A program made the translations under genes and the position numbers. From Gemmatimonadota bacterium (lineage in GTDB: Bacteria > Gemmatimonadota > Gemmatimonadetes > Gemmatimonadales > GWC2-71-9), in NCBI GenBank assembly GCA_020351775.1, contig CP070666.1, positions 4,208,721-4,272,720 of the forward strand: a stretch of 64,000 nucleotides of DNA, read 5' to 3'. Positions 9,238 to 17,035 of this stretch are shown here, piece by piece. Within the stretch, counting starts at the first letter, position 1; the number at the start of each line of letters is the position of its first letter. The notes under the pieces are model-generated. The model made no database searches and was not told the DNA's origin. It saw only the letters and a program-made list of their open reading frames with translations.

Positions 9238-10281
9238 CTAGCCTCCGACTATCCGGGTCTGTGCACCGTTCGATAGCAGTGATGCTCCAGCGACCACCAC
9301 TCGTTCACCCTCTGTAAGGCCTTCGAGGATCTCGATTCCCTCATCTCCGGCAAGGCCGGTCGTGACCGATCGCCGGTGAGCTACGCCGTCATCGTCCACT
9401 ATCCACAAGCTTCCCTCGCGTACCGCTGTGCGCGGCACCAACAAGGCTGAATCTCGACGACCGACCACGACCTGAGTCCGTACCAGTGAACCGGGGACAA
9501 TCATTCGGTCGCCACTGGAGTGTGTTCCGGGGAATGTTGCTTCAACTTCTATCAGCCGCGTCTCGGGGTCCGCCTGCAATGCGATCCGGGATATCCGACC
9601 GGTCAGGTCATGGTCCGGCAAGTCTGCCTGTTGTCTCAGTGCCAACTCTCTGGCCTGACCGGCACTGACCTGCAGCAGGACCTGGATTTGCGAAAGATCC
9701 GACACGCGCACCAACGGGTCACCTGCGGATGGTACTGTTCCCCTAGTCTCCAGGATATCGGTCACGATGCCGTCGATCGGGCTTGTTAGAACGATAGATC
9801 GTCGCGCGGCCGCTAGGTTTGCCTCGGCCACAGCCAATGCCGTTTGGGCATCGTCCCAATCTTGCTCACTGATGGCGCCCTCCTCGCGCAAAGGTCGCAG
9901 CCGCTCGACCATGCGCTTGGCCTGCTCGTGAGCCGCCTCTGCCTGGTTTACGGAGGACATCGATCCTTGGGTGGACTGCCTGATCAGCTCGTCGCCGGCA
10001 CTGACTCGCTGACCCACGCTCACCGGTATATCGATGATCTCGTCACCGGTGCGGGCTCTAATCGTGGCGCTGCGGATTCCACGCAGCGTGCCGGTGAACT
10101 CGCGGTGCACAACCAGTGAACCGACGTGAGCTGTAGCCACCTCCACCGGGATGCCAGTCTGTCGTCTGATCTCGGCCACGTCCGGCGCTGGTTCGACATC
10201 AGTCGATCCCTGGATTACGCGGATTACCACCACTGCTGTCAGAACCAAGCCAAATATTCCAAACACGATGCGTTTGATCAT
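9238..10281 (-). CDS. RND efflux periplasmic adaptor (membrane-fusion protein)
   Basis: The 347-aa protein has an N-terminal signal/anchor helix (residues 4-24), a lipoyl/barrel-sandwich half (VATAHVGSLVVHREFTGT), a coiled-coil hairpin (about 110-165, rich in Ala/Glu/Arg), the second lipoyl half (LTSPIDGIVTDI) and beta-barrel and membrane-proximal domains. That is the standard adaptor layout linking an RND pump to TolC. Its ATG overlaps the end of the TolC-like gene (ATGA at 10278-10281) and it ends one base before the pump gene, so the three proteins are translationally coupled. The stretch ILETRGTVPSAGDPLVRVSD is the typical hinge after the second lipoyl half. Confidence 0.94.
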   Translation of the reverse strand: MIKRIVFGIFGLVLTAVVVIRVIQGSTDVEPAPDVAEIRRQTGIPVEVATAHVGSLVVHREFTGTLRGIRSATIRARTGDEIIDIPVSVGQRVSAGDELIRQSTQGSMSSVNQAEAAHEQAKRMVERLRPLREEGAISEQDWDDAQTALAVAEANLAAARRSIVLTSPIDGIVTDILETRGTVPSAGDPLVRVSDLSQIQVLLQVSAGQARELALRQQADLPDHDLTGRISRIALQADPETRLIEVEATFPGTHSSGDRMIVPGSLVRTQVVVGRRDSALLVPRTAVREGSLWIVDDDGVAHRRSVTTGLAGDEGIEILEGLTEGERVVVAGASLLSNGAQTRIVGG

Positions 10282-11735
10282 TGGAACCTCAGGAGCTGTA
10301 GCCTTCCACCGCTCAGCCGCTCCAACTGGGCGAGCGCTCTTATGTAGCCGTACATCGCCTGTACACGATTGACCCGAGCTTCGTCGAGTAGCAGCTGGGC
10401 GTCGGAAACCTCGAGTTGCGTGGACAGACCGTTGGCGAACCGGGCATCCGCTAGTTCCAAAGCCCGTTCTGCCATCACCTCGGTCTGTTGGCGAGCCTGT
10501 ATTTGGGCGCGGGCCATACGGTATTCCGCCATTGCTGCCGCTAGAGCAACTTCGAGACCTTCTCTCAGCTGGGCCTCTTCAGCTTTTGCCTGCTGCAACT
10601 CCGCCTGAGCTTGGGCGATCTCACCGCTGATCCGAAACCCGCTGAACAATGTCCAGTTGACTCCGAGCGCGATCCACCAATCCTTCCGCCACTCGCTGTA
10701 ACCGGGCGGCGTCACATTCAGTGGGAAGGCCTGAAATCCGAGGTTTCCCGACAACCTTATCGATGGAAACCGCTGGCCCCGATATGCGCCGATTGCGGCC
10801 TGACGCATGAGCACGTTTTCGCGTGCCGCATGGAGAGCAGGCCGCTCCTCCACGAGAGGAGCCAACACCTGCTCGTCGAGATCTATCATGTCCGGCCCCT
10901 CTCTTGTCGTGAGTAGGATGGGCCGATCGGCCGGTATGTTCACCAATCGCTTCAGCTCGAGAACGGCGAGTTCAGCCGCGTTGGCTGTCTGCACCACGGC
11001 CGGATCCCGATTATCCAGGTCGACCTGAGCGCGCAAGAGATCGAACTCTGATGCGGTGCCTGCTTGGTGGAACGACTCGACCTGCCTGAGGTGAGCCGCA
11101 GAGACCTCTCTGCTCTGAACGGCAATCTCGTTCAAGCTTTGAGCTGCCACTGCATTCAAATAGGCAAGCCGCACTTGGAGTGTGAGTTCATACTCTGCCT
11201 CCAAATATTGATCCTCAGCCATGGCTCGAAAATGACGGGCTATGCTCCGCGCAGCACCTAACGTGCCCCCGGCAAAGAGCACCTGAGATAGTTGCAGGTT
11301 TGCGATGTAGGTGTTGGGTCGTCCGAAAGGTAAATCGGCAAACATGTCTCCCATGTCACCGTTGGCCGTGTCGTCCGGCGGTCCGAAATCGATGTCGTCG
11401 AAGATCGTCTTTATTGCTCTGTTGTACGTGACACTAGTGGTTAGCTGCGGCAGCGCCGCCGAGGTCGCTTGAGTGACTTGTGATGCCGCCTGATCCACCA
11501 TGGCACGTGCGGCCGCGATCTCCTCACTTTCCCGGAGCGCTAGCGCTACCGCATCTGCTATCGAGATGCGGAGCGTGTCCTGGCGCTCCGGTTGCTGTGC
11601 CCCGAGGGACTGCGCGCTCAGGACAAAGGAAAGGACGATGGGGAGTGGCCAGCCTCTTGGCTGCGAGTGCCTGTGGTTCATCTTCGTCACGCTTGATCCG
11701 GTTGGTCGCCTGATAGATGGAGTGAGCATCGTCAT
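10278..11735 (-). CDS. TolC-family outer-membrane efflux protein
   Basis: The 485-aa product shows two similar halves of long amphipathic helices (about residues 70-270 and 290-480), the pattern of TolC channels, with typical phrases such as LTLQVRLAYLNAVAAQ and GLSTQLEVSDAQLLLDE. The start ATG at 11735 overlaps the stop of the regulator gene in an ATGA arrangement. A second ATG 18 codons downstream (11681, MNHRHSQPRGW) would place the hydrophobic signal peptide ending SLGAQ directly at the N-terminus; either start is possible. It forms the outer-membrane exit duct for the adjacent RND pump. Confidence 0.93.
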   Translation of the reverse strand: MTMLTPSIRRPTGSSVTKMNHRHSQPRGWPLPIVLSFVLSAQSLGAQQPERQDTLRISIADAVALALRESEEIAAARAMVDQAASQVTQATSAALPQLTTSVTYNRAIKTIFDDIDFGPPDDTANGDMGDMFADLPFGRPNTYIANLQLSQVLFAGGTLGAARSIARHFRAMAEDQYLEAEYELTLQVRLAYLNAVAAQSLNEIAVQSREVSAAHLRQVESFHQAGTASEFDLLRAQVDLDNRDPAVVQTANAAELAVLELKRLVNIPADRPILLTTREGPDMIDLDEQVLAPLVEERPALHAARENVLMRQAAIGAYRGQRFPSIRLSGNLGFQAFPLNVTPPGYSEWRKDWWIALGVNWTLFSGFRISGEIAQAQAELQQAKAEEAQLREGLEVALAAAMAEYRMARAQIQARQQTEVMAERALELADARFANGLSTQLEVSDAQLLLDEARVNRVQAMYGYIRALAQLERLSGGRLQLLRFQ

Positions 11736-12196
11736 GTCGCTCGTTTGAGGTGCTCAGTCAGAAACGTGTTCATCGTAGTGATCGCGAACTTGTGAAACCG
11801 TTCTATCTCGGCGAGGCGTGTGTGTTTCTTCTTTGTCTCGATCGCGAGTTCCTTGCGGGCTTGTGCAACGACGTCCTTGGTACGTTCCATGCGCTTCAAA
11901 TGGGACTCTATCATCGCGCGATACGGATCGGACGTCAGTCGGTAGTAGATCCGTCGATCTCCCGATTTTGCGACACGCTCTATGACGCCTTGCGATTCGA
12001 GCAGCCGAGTGTTGGTACTCATGCTGCCGCGGCTCGCTTGGAGGGTGTGTGCCAGCTCTCCGAGGGTGAAATCGCGGTCTTCCAAGAGCATGAGGGCGAA
12101 GAGCCTGCCAGCGATTCTAGGACGACCTTCCGATTCCCACTGAAGTCCCATCTGTTCGATGAGGCGTTCCGCGGCGGGGTGCATTGAGTCTGTCAT
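11732..12196 (-). CDS. GbsR/MarR-type transcriptional regulator of the RND operon
   Basis: The 154-aa protein has a winged helix-turn-helix of the GbsR/MarR group: RIAGRLFALMLLEDRDFTLGE, recognition helix in QASRGSMSTNTRLLE, and the wing ERVAKSGDRRIYY. A long C-terminal helix probably dimerises. Relatives repress the genes they sit beside. Here the gene leads an operon with TolC, adaptor and pump, so local repression relieved by a pump substrate is the likely scheme. No Shine-Dalgarno precedes either ATG (12196 or 12184), and a promoter can be placed so that transcription starts at or next to the first ATG. An inverted repeat overlaps the putative -35. Confidence 0.88.
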   Translation of the reverse strand: MTDSMHPAAERLIEQMGLQWESEGRPRIAGRLFALMLLEDRDFTLGELAHTLQASRGSMSTNTRLLESQGVIERVAKSGDRRIYYRLTSDPYRAMIESHLKRMERTKDVVAQARKELAIETKKKHTRLAEIERFHKFAITTMNTFLTEHLKRAT

Positions 12197-12202
12197 ATAG
12201 TA

Positions 12203-12241
12203 ACACTAGTCTGATTAGAACGTTCAGTCAAGATTGAACGT
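12203..12241 (-). promoter_or_regulatory. Putative promoter and operator of the RND operon
   Basis: On the minus strand, -35 TTGACT (12231-12226) and -10 TAGTGT (12208-12203) are separated by 17 bases. The -10 ends six bases before the regulator ATG, predicting a leaderless or nearly leaderless mRNA. The inverted repeat ACGTTCA-N8-TGAACGT (12220-12241) brackets the -35, a natural repressor site for the GbsR-like protein. Repeat and spacing are seen directly; function is inferred and the -10 match is weak. Confidence 0.5.
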
Positions 12242-12284
12242 AACGACCCCTAGCCATCTTTGTTAAAAACACCAATCGACTCCC

Positions 12285-12317
12285 TTGACAACGTGGAGTG
12301 TGTAGTATACACTACAC
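12285..12317 (+). promoter_or_regulatory. Putative promoter and operator of the XRE regulator
   Basis: Consensus -35 TTGACA (12285-12290), a 17-base spacer and -10 TACACT (12308-12313) lead directly to the ATG at 12321, with only seven bases between. An inverted repeat GTGTAG-N6-CTACAC (12300-12317) covers the -10, suggesting autorepression by the XRE protein. The transcript should start at or just before the ATG. Confidence 0.6.
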
Positions 12318-12320
12318 AGC

Positions 12321-12677
12321 ATGCCAGCATCGTTTGGCCGCTATGTGCGCCGCCGCAGGGAAGCATTGCGGCAACAAGATTCTGCCTACTCGGTGCGGCA
12401 GCTAGCACAGCGAATCGGGGTGGAGCCTTCATACTTGTCCAAGGTCGAGCGCGACGAGGAAGCCCCACCATCAGAGGAGAAGATCGTCCGGCTTGCCGGG
12501 GAGCTGGGTGAGGACCCGGATGTGCTGCTGGCCATGGCCGGTAAAGTGTCGTCCGATCTCAAGCGGATCATACTCGCCCGGCCTGAGCTGTTCTCGACAC
12601 TGATCCGGCAGCTCAAGGACCTACCTGATCGGGCGGTTTCGCGGGTGGTGCGTGAGGTGAGGGATGGCAAGTGGTAG
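12321..12677 (+). CDS. XRE-family transcriptional regulator
   Basis: The 118-aa protein has an N-terminal Cro/CI helix-turn-helix (about residues 20-65: SVRQLAQRIGVEPSYLSKVERDE) and a C-terminal helical region (about 75-118) with DRAVSRVVREVRDGKW. No peptidase or ligand domain is visible. The gene lacks a Shine-Dalgarno and appears to be leaderless. Its own promoter overlaps a palindrome, which suggests negative autoregulation. It lies 59 bases upstream of an uncharacterised 333-aa gene on the same strand, and the pair is probably one unit. It is divergent from the RND operon, with which it shares a 124-base control region. Confidence 0.88.
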   Translation: MPASFGRYVRRRREALRQQDSAYSVRQLAQRIGVEPSYLSKVERDEEAPPSEEKIVRLAGELGEDPDVLLAMAGKVSSDLKRIILARPELFSTLIRQLKDLPDRAVSRVVREVRDGKW

Positions 12678-12736
12678 CCTAGCCTGCAGGTCGGCCGGGA
12701 AGCCGGAAGACCGGGAAACCGGGAAAGGGGCTGACA

Positions 12737-13738
12737 ATGATTGAACTGAAACGTGACGTGCTGGTGTTTCGATTCCCTAAAGTGCACGAGGATGCCAAAA
12801 TGCGCGTCGATTTTCAGCGCACTTTGCGTATCCCCGACGACGATAAGGACTATCCGTTGCCTGCCGGGCTGGGCAGGTTCCCGCTCAGGCATGTCGACGA
12901 CTTTGCCCAGCGAGTGCCGCAGAAGTGGATCGACCATGGTGGCATAATGCTTCCGATGTATCAGTCCGAAGCACTCTGGATCAACTTCTCGGCGGGCCAG
13001 TATCCGTTTGCGGTGAAGGTTGCGGCAGGGAAGATCAACGCTGTCACGGGCGATTCGTGGACCGACGAGCTGCACAGGGAACCGCAGGATTACATGGTGG
13101 TTCCCCACCAGCCTTGGCTCGACGGATACTGCATTGAGAAAGGCTTGATTCGGCAGTTTGTGGCGATGCCGCTGGGAAGCGGTTATAGCGCTGAAGAGCA
13201 GATAACTGGTGAAGCAGAACATGGCGGCCTGCAGATCGTCGTGTATCCGCTCAAGCCGGAGCTGTACCGGCCGGTCGCGAGGATGACACGTGGCGGACCG
13301 ATGTTCGAGGCAGAGTTCCTCTGCGCTGCTGCGCCAGCCGCATTCGACATGGGTCTCGCGCCAGGCGGCAAAATGCGGCAGGAGATCTACGACGATACGT
13401 ACGAGCTCAGTGACTGGAACCAGGAGCGCTCAAGTCGCTGTTTTGTACACATCTGCAATTCGTTGGCATGGCGCGCAGTAACGCAGGAAGCGCCGCCGAC
13501 GACTCCCCTGACTGCGAGGGAGTACAAGAACTACGGCATACCTTGGTTCGAGTATTATGCAGACGATGCAAAGGCAGTGCAGGGATCGAAGCTGCTGGGC
13601 AAGCTGAAGAGCGTGGCTCAGCTCGGCAAGGAGAAAGGCGACGTCCCACTCCCGGATAACGAGTCGATCCAACCGGAGAAAATTGTGCAGCTTCGAAAGG
13701 GGCTGAGTAAGGGGCAAGTAAGGGAGGGGACGTTTTGA
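12737..13738 (+). CDS. Conserved-looking hypothetical protein partnered with the XRE regulator
   Basis: I do not recognise a named domain in this 333-aa protein. It has no signal peptide or transmembrane segment and looks like a soluble, beta-rich cytosolic protein rich in aromatic residues (PLGSGYSAEEQITG, FEAEFLCAAAP, WFEYYADD). It ends in a basic tail. A GGAAAGGGG ribosome-binding region precedes the ATG. The intergenic stretch has an imperfect ACCGGGAAA repeat. Its position directly after the autoregulated XRE gene suggests the regulator controls it. Codon use appears like that of the neighbours, so recent acquisition is not evident. Confidence 0.75.
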   Translation: MIELKRDVLVFRFPKVHEDAKMRVDFQRTLRIPDDDKDYPLPAGLGRFPLRHVDDFAQRVPQKWIDHGGIMLPMYQSEALWINFSAGQYPFAVKVAAGKINAVTGDSWTDELHREPQDYMVVPHQPWLDGYCIEKGLIRQFVAMPLGSGYSAEEQITGEAEHGGLQIVVYPLKPELYRPVARMTRGGPMFEAEFLCAAAPAAFDMGLAPGGKMRQEIYDDTYELSDWNQERSSRCFVHICNSLAWRAVTQEAPPTTPLTAREYKNYGIPWFEYYADDAKAVQGSKLLGKLKSVAQLGKEKGDVPLPDNESIQPEKIVQLRKGLSKGQVREGTF

Positions 13739-13769
13739 CGGATGATCGAGCACCGCCATCGTCTCCGTC

Positions 13770-14207
13770 TCACGATGGCCCGGTTCCTCCGAAGGTCCCA
13801 TCGTCTCGGCTGATCTGGTCGATCTCCTCCGCCGAGTGCAGTGGCCCCCGGTTCATCCCAGGGCAGTGTTGAGCTTCCTCCGACCACCGCTCGGGTGATT
13901 CAACCACATGATGCCAGAACGGCCACGTGCGACACTGTCGCGGTCGGAGTTTGTACACGGAGCAGCCGTTCTCTCGTTCGAAGAAGACGCAGTCGTGATT
14001 CGACTTCTCCTTGAGACTTAGCTCGTTCTCACCTACTTCACGTGTGTAGATCTCCCTGAACTCGGCATCGCTGAGATTGAGATGGCGAGCAAGTTTCGCG
14101 ACGTCCTCGTCGGTCACGCGCACGACCCCGGGTGCCCCGCCGCAGCAGTTGCCGCTGCGGGTGCACTCGAAACGGAGGCCGTTCCCGTACCACGGCTTGG
14201 AGTTCAT
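13770..14207 (-). CDS. YkgJ family cysteine-cluster protein
   Basis: This 145-aa protein carries the cysteine pattern of the YkgJ (CxxxCC) family: FECTRSGNCCGG near the N-terminus, then DCVFF, GCSVYKLRPRQCRTWPFW and QHCPG. Family members are thought to bind a metal, possibly zinc or an Fe-S cluster; their reaction is unknown. The C-terminus after residue 125 is variable. It is convergent with the 333-aa gene (31 bases apart) and probably transcribed alone. Identification rests on the complete cysteine pattern. Confidence 0.87.
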   Translation of the reverse strand: MNSKPWYGNGLRFECTRSGNCCGGAPGVVRVTDEDVAKLARHLNLSDAEFREIYTREVGENELSLKEKSNHDCVFFERENGCSVYKLRPRQCRTWPFWHHVVESPERWSEEAQHCPGMNRGPLHSAEEIDQISRDDGTFGGTGPS

Positions 14208-14417
14208 GACTGTGAATGATAGAGGGAAAGTGGGCGTTTGCGGCAGGGGGAAGGGAGGATGCTAACGAGCGGATCCCGGAGGCAGTTGAGTGTCACGATG
14301 AGCCGCCCCCTAGCCACTGGGCTTCCCAAGTGATAAATGGACGGGGTTCCCATGCCAGTCCTCACGTCTCAAGTGGAGCAGCCGCTCCAAACCGTCAACG
14401 AAAGCGAGTGATGAGAC

Positions 14418-14534
14418 ATGATTGCAGGTCTTCCTTGGACCGCCTGGGTCTTGCTGCTCGGTGCAGTCGGGCCGGGATTATTGCTCACAATGTTGTTCTA
14501 CTTCAGGCGCCGTAACCTACGCGATGAGGGCTAA
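14418..14534 (+). CDS. Small single-pass membrane peptide upstream of an SSS symporter
   Basis: A 38-codon frame starting at ATG 14418 encodes one hydrophobic helix (residues 5-29, including AWVLLLGAVGPGLLL) followed by a basic tail FRRRNLRDEG. It was found by reading the frame that overlaps the symporter start: its TAA lies inside the symporter gene, an 11-base overlap that implies translational coupling. Short one-helix peptides encoded immediately before sodium:solute symporter genes are, to my recollection, known in other bacteria as symporter small accessory proteins. I infer that this one helps assemble or regulate the adjacent transporter. It is too short for standard gene calling. Confidence 0.7.
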   Translation: MIAGLPWTAWVLLLGAVGPGLLLTMLFYFRRRNLRDEG

Positions 14535-16011
14535 TGTGCCCTCGCTGGCGATCATCGCCGTACTGGTGGTATACGGCATCGTGCTCCTTGCCATCGGCTT
14601 CTGGGGTAGTCGAGGCTCGGGCACTGTTGCCGGGTACTATGTAGCAGGAAAGAAGCTACCATCGTGGGTCATCGCGTTGAGTTCGAACACGACCGGCGAA
14701 AGCGCCTGGCTGCTACTGGGCCTCACTGGCATGGGGTATCTGGTGGGAATACATGCGCTGTGGATTGTGTTGGGCGAAGTGACCGGTGTGGCCCTTGCCT
14801 GGACCTTGGTTGGGCTGCGGTTCAAGGAATATACCGACCGCTACGACTCGATCACGGTACCGGACTACCTCGAATCACGGTTTCACGACACGCGGCATGT
14901 CATCCGACTTGTTAGCGTCGTGATCATCATCAGTATGGTCACGGCCTATACCGCAGCACAGTTGACGGCCTCGGGCAAGGCGTTCGGCTCGTTCTTGGGC
15001 ACCAGTTACGAGATCGGTGTGCTGATCGGTGTCGGGTTCATCCTGTTCTACACCATCGTCGGTGGGTTCAAGGCTGTTGCGTACAACGACTTGTTGCACG
15101 GCATCCTGATGTTCAGCGGGCTGCTGATACTGCCGATCGTCGGGATCGCGGCGGTGGGGGGGTGGGGCGAACTCACGACCCAGCTCCGTATCATAGATCC
15201 CTATTTGCTCCAGCCCTTGGGACGACCGGGTTGGTCAGTGGCCGGGATCGTGAGTGCGGTGGGGTTCATGGGAATAGGGCTAGCATTTCTCGGCGCGCCG
15301 CAGCTTCTGACGCGGTTCATTTCGGCCAGGAACCGTGGCGAGATCGTGGATGGTAGTGTGATCGCGGTAGTCTGCATCATCGTCTTCGATGTCGGTGCGG
15401 TGTTCACGGGAATGGCTGGACGTGTCTTGTTCGACGGCTTGGCAGATCCAGAGACGGTACTCCCAACCATGAGTGCCGAGCTGTTCCCTGCGGTGTGCAC
15501 TGGCATCTTCCTGGTGATAGTGCTTGCTGCTATCCTATCGACGGTCGACTCCCTGCTCATACTTGCCTCGTCGGCCTTGGTGCGAGATGTAGTGCAAAAG
15601 GTATTCAATCCGGATCTCACAGAGCGCCAGCTCTCAATGTTGGGGAGGGTGACGACGGCGGTGATAGGTATTGGGGCGCTGGCATTGGCGCTGCCGGAGG
15701 TCAGGGTAGTCTTTTGGTTCGTGCTCTTTGCCTGGTCGGGCATAGCCTCTGCGTTCGCGCCGGTTGTGCTGTGCTCGCTGTTCTGGAAAGGGACGACCCG
15801 TGCGGGCGCTACGGCCGGTATGGTGGCGGGATTCACGAGCACAGTCCTCTGGGTACTGTTTCTCAAGGAAGGCCTCTACGATCTGTACGAAATGATACCA
15901 GGGTTCGCCACCGGCTTCGCAGTGACCATCGGAGTCAGCCTGTTCACACGACCGCCTGATGGTGCTGGGGAGGAGATGGATGAGGTGCAGCGGTCGATCG
16001 GCTGCGAATGA
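14524..16011 (+). CDS. Sodium:solute symporter (SSS/PutP-like)
   Basis: The product is 495 aa from ATG 14524 (MRANVPSL); the frame is open further upstream, but there it overlaps the small membrane peptide and lacks hydrophobic character. About 13 transmembrane helices are visible. SSS hallmarks include GYYVAGKKLPSWVIALSSN in TM2, IVGGFKAVAYNDLLHG and ILSTVDSLLILASSALVRD, the latter including the Na+-site serines of PutP-like carriers. It most resembles proline or other amino/organic-acid symporters; substrate not determinable. Such uptake would fit the peptidases encoded nearby and the amino-acid fermentation operon at 23-32 kb. Confidence 0.93.
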   Translation: MRANVPSLAIIAVLVVYGIVLLAIGFWGSRGSGTVAGYYVAGKKLPSWVIALSSNTTGESAWLLLGLTGMGYLVGIHALWIVLGEVTGVALAWTLVGLRFKEYTDRYDSITVPDYLESRFHDTRHVIRLVSVVIIISMVTAYTAAQLTASGKAFGSFLGTSYEIGVLIGVGFILFYTIVGGFKAVAYNDLLHGILMFSGLLILPIVGIAAVGGWGELTTQLRIIDPYLLQPLGRPGWSVAGIVSAVGFMGIGLAFLGAPQLLTRFISARNRGEIVDGSVIAVVCIIVFDVGAVFTGMAGRVLFDGLADPETVLPTMSAELFPAVCTGIFLVIVLAAILSTVDSLLILASSALVRDVVQKVFNPDLTERQLSMLGRVTTAVIGIGALALALPEVRVVFWFVLFAWSGIASAFAPVVLCSLFWKGTTRAGATAGMVAGFTSTVLWVLFLKEGLYDLYEMIPGFATGFAVTIGVSLFTRPPDGAGEEMDEVQRSIGCE

Positions 16012-16064
16012 CCGACGGCCCGCTCGGGCAGCCAGCCCCATCGTGAGGATGTGATGCCGAGAAC

Positions 16065-16964
16065 ATGCTCCGCCTTCTGATACCGCTTCTTGTTCCATCG
16101 CTGGGCGTGATGATCAGCGATCTGCGAGCTCAGTTGCCTGATGTTGAGCTCATGGGCGAACTGCCCCCAGTGCTCGGAGAGAGTTCCGGCGTGGCGGTGA
16201 GCCGCGTGAACGACGGTGTCCTGTGGACACACAATGACTCCGACAACGATGCAGTTCTCTATGCGATCGATATCACAGGCGAGCTTCTCGGAACTGTCGC
16301 CCTCGAGGTAGCCACGGTTCGTGATTGGGAGGACGTGAGTCTGGGACCCTGTGTTGAAGACCGCTCAGCACACTGTCTCTACGTTGCCGACACGGGTGAC
16401 AACATGAGGCAGAGGTCTGTCTACAGCATCTACATCATCGTGGAACCCCTCGTCTCCTCGAAAATCGATGTCGACTCATCCACGCAGGCATCGGTGCAGC
16501 GTGTGGACTTTCGCTACCCCGACGCCCCACACGATGCCGAAGGGCTGGCGGTGGCGCCGGAAGGAGATATCTACATCGTGACCAAGGGATGGGATGGGAC
16601 GGCCCGGTTGTTCGTCATCACGAGGGAGGCGGTCGAACGAGCGATCCAGAGCAGTGTGACTGTTACTGCGGCCGTGGAAGAAGACCGGTCGATCGAGACG
16701 GGAGGAGCACTCCCGATGCTGATTACCGGTGCTGCCTTCTCACCGTCCGGCAAGACGATGGTGGCACGAAGTTATGTCGGATTTTACTTCTTTGATCGCG
16801 ATGATGCGGGGAAGCTCCAGCCTCGGGAACAGACATGTCAGTTAGGGTACCGCGAGCCGCAAGGCGAGGGGATAGATTTCTTGGACGAAGCGACGCTGGT
16901 TCTCACCAGTGAGTCGCTGCATGGCAGGCCTGGAACGATTCACCGAGTTCGCTGTGATATGTGA
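16065..16964 (+). CDS. Secreted beta-propeller-like protein
   Basis: The 299-aa protein begins with a signal peptide (residues 1-22, ending LRAQ). It has repeated blades of the kind seen in esterase-like or SdiA-regulated propeller proteins: SSGVAVSRVNDGVLWTHND, DWEDVSLGP, LYVADTGDN, DAEGLAVAPEGDIYIVTKG and ITGAAFSPSGKTMVARSY. The DWEDV and DTGDN signatures are typical of this poorly characterised family. No catalytic residues can be assigned. It starts 53 bases after the symporter gene on the same strand. Confidence 0.75.
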   Translation: MLRLLIPLLVPSLGVMISDLRAQLPDVELMGELPPVLGESSGVAVSRVNDGVLWTHNDSDNDAVLYAIDITGELLGTVALEVATVRDWEDVSLGPCVEDRSAHCLYVADTGDNMRQRSVYSIYIIVEPLVSSKIDVDSSTQASVQRVDFRYPDAPHDAEGLAVAPEGDIYIVTKGWDGTARLFVITREAVERAIQSSVTVTAAVEEDRSIETGGALPMLITGAAFSPSGKTMVARSYVGFYFFDRDDAGKLQPREQTCQLGYREPQGEGIDFLDEATLVLTSESLHGRPGTIHRVRCDM

Positions 16965-17035
16965 AGGGTGGAAGTGAGCAAGTGGGCTGAGTCGGTTCTT
17001 TCGTCAATTTCGATTCATTCTTGGAGAGGGTTCGC

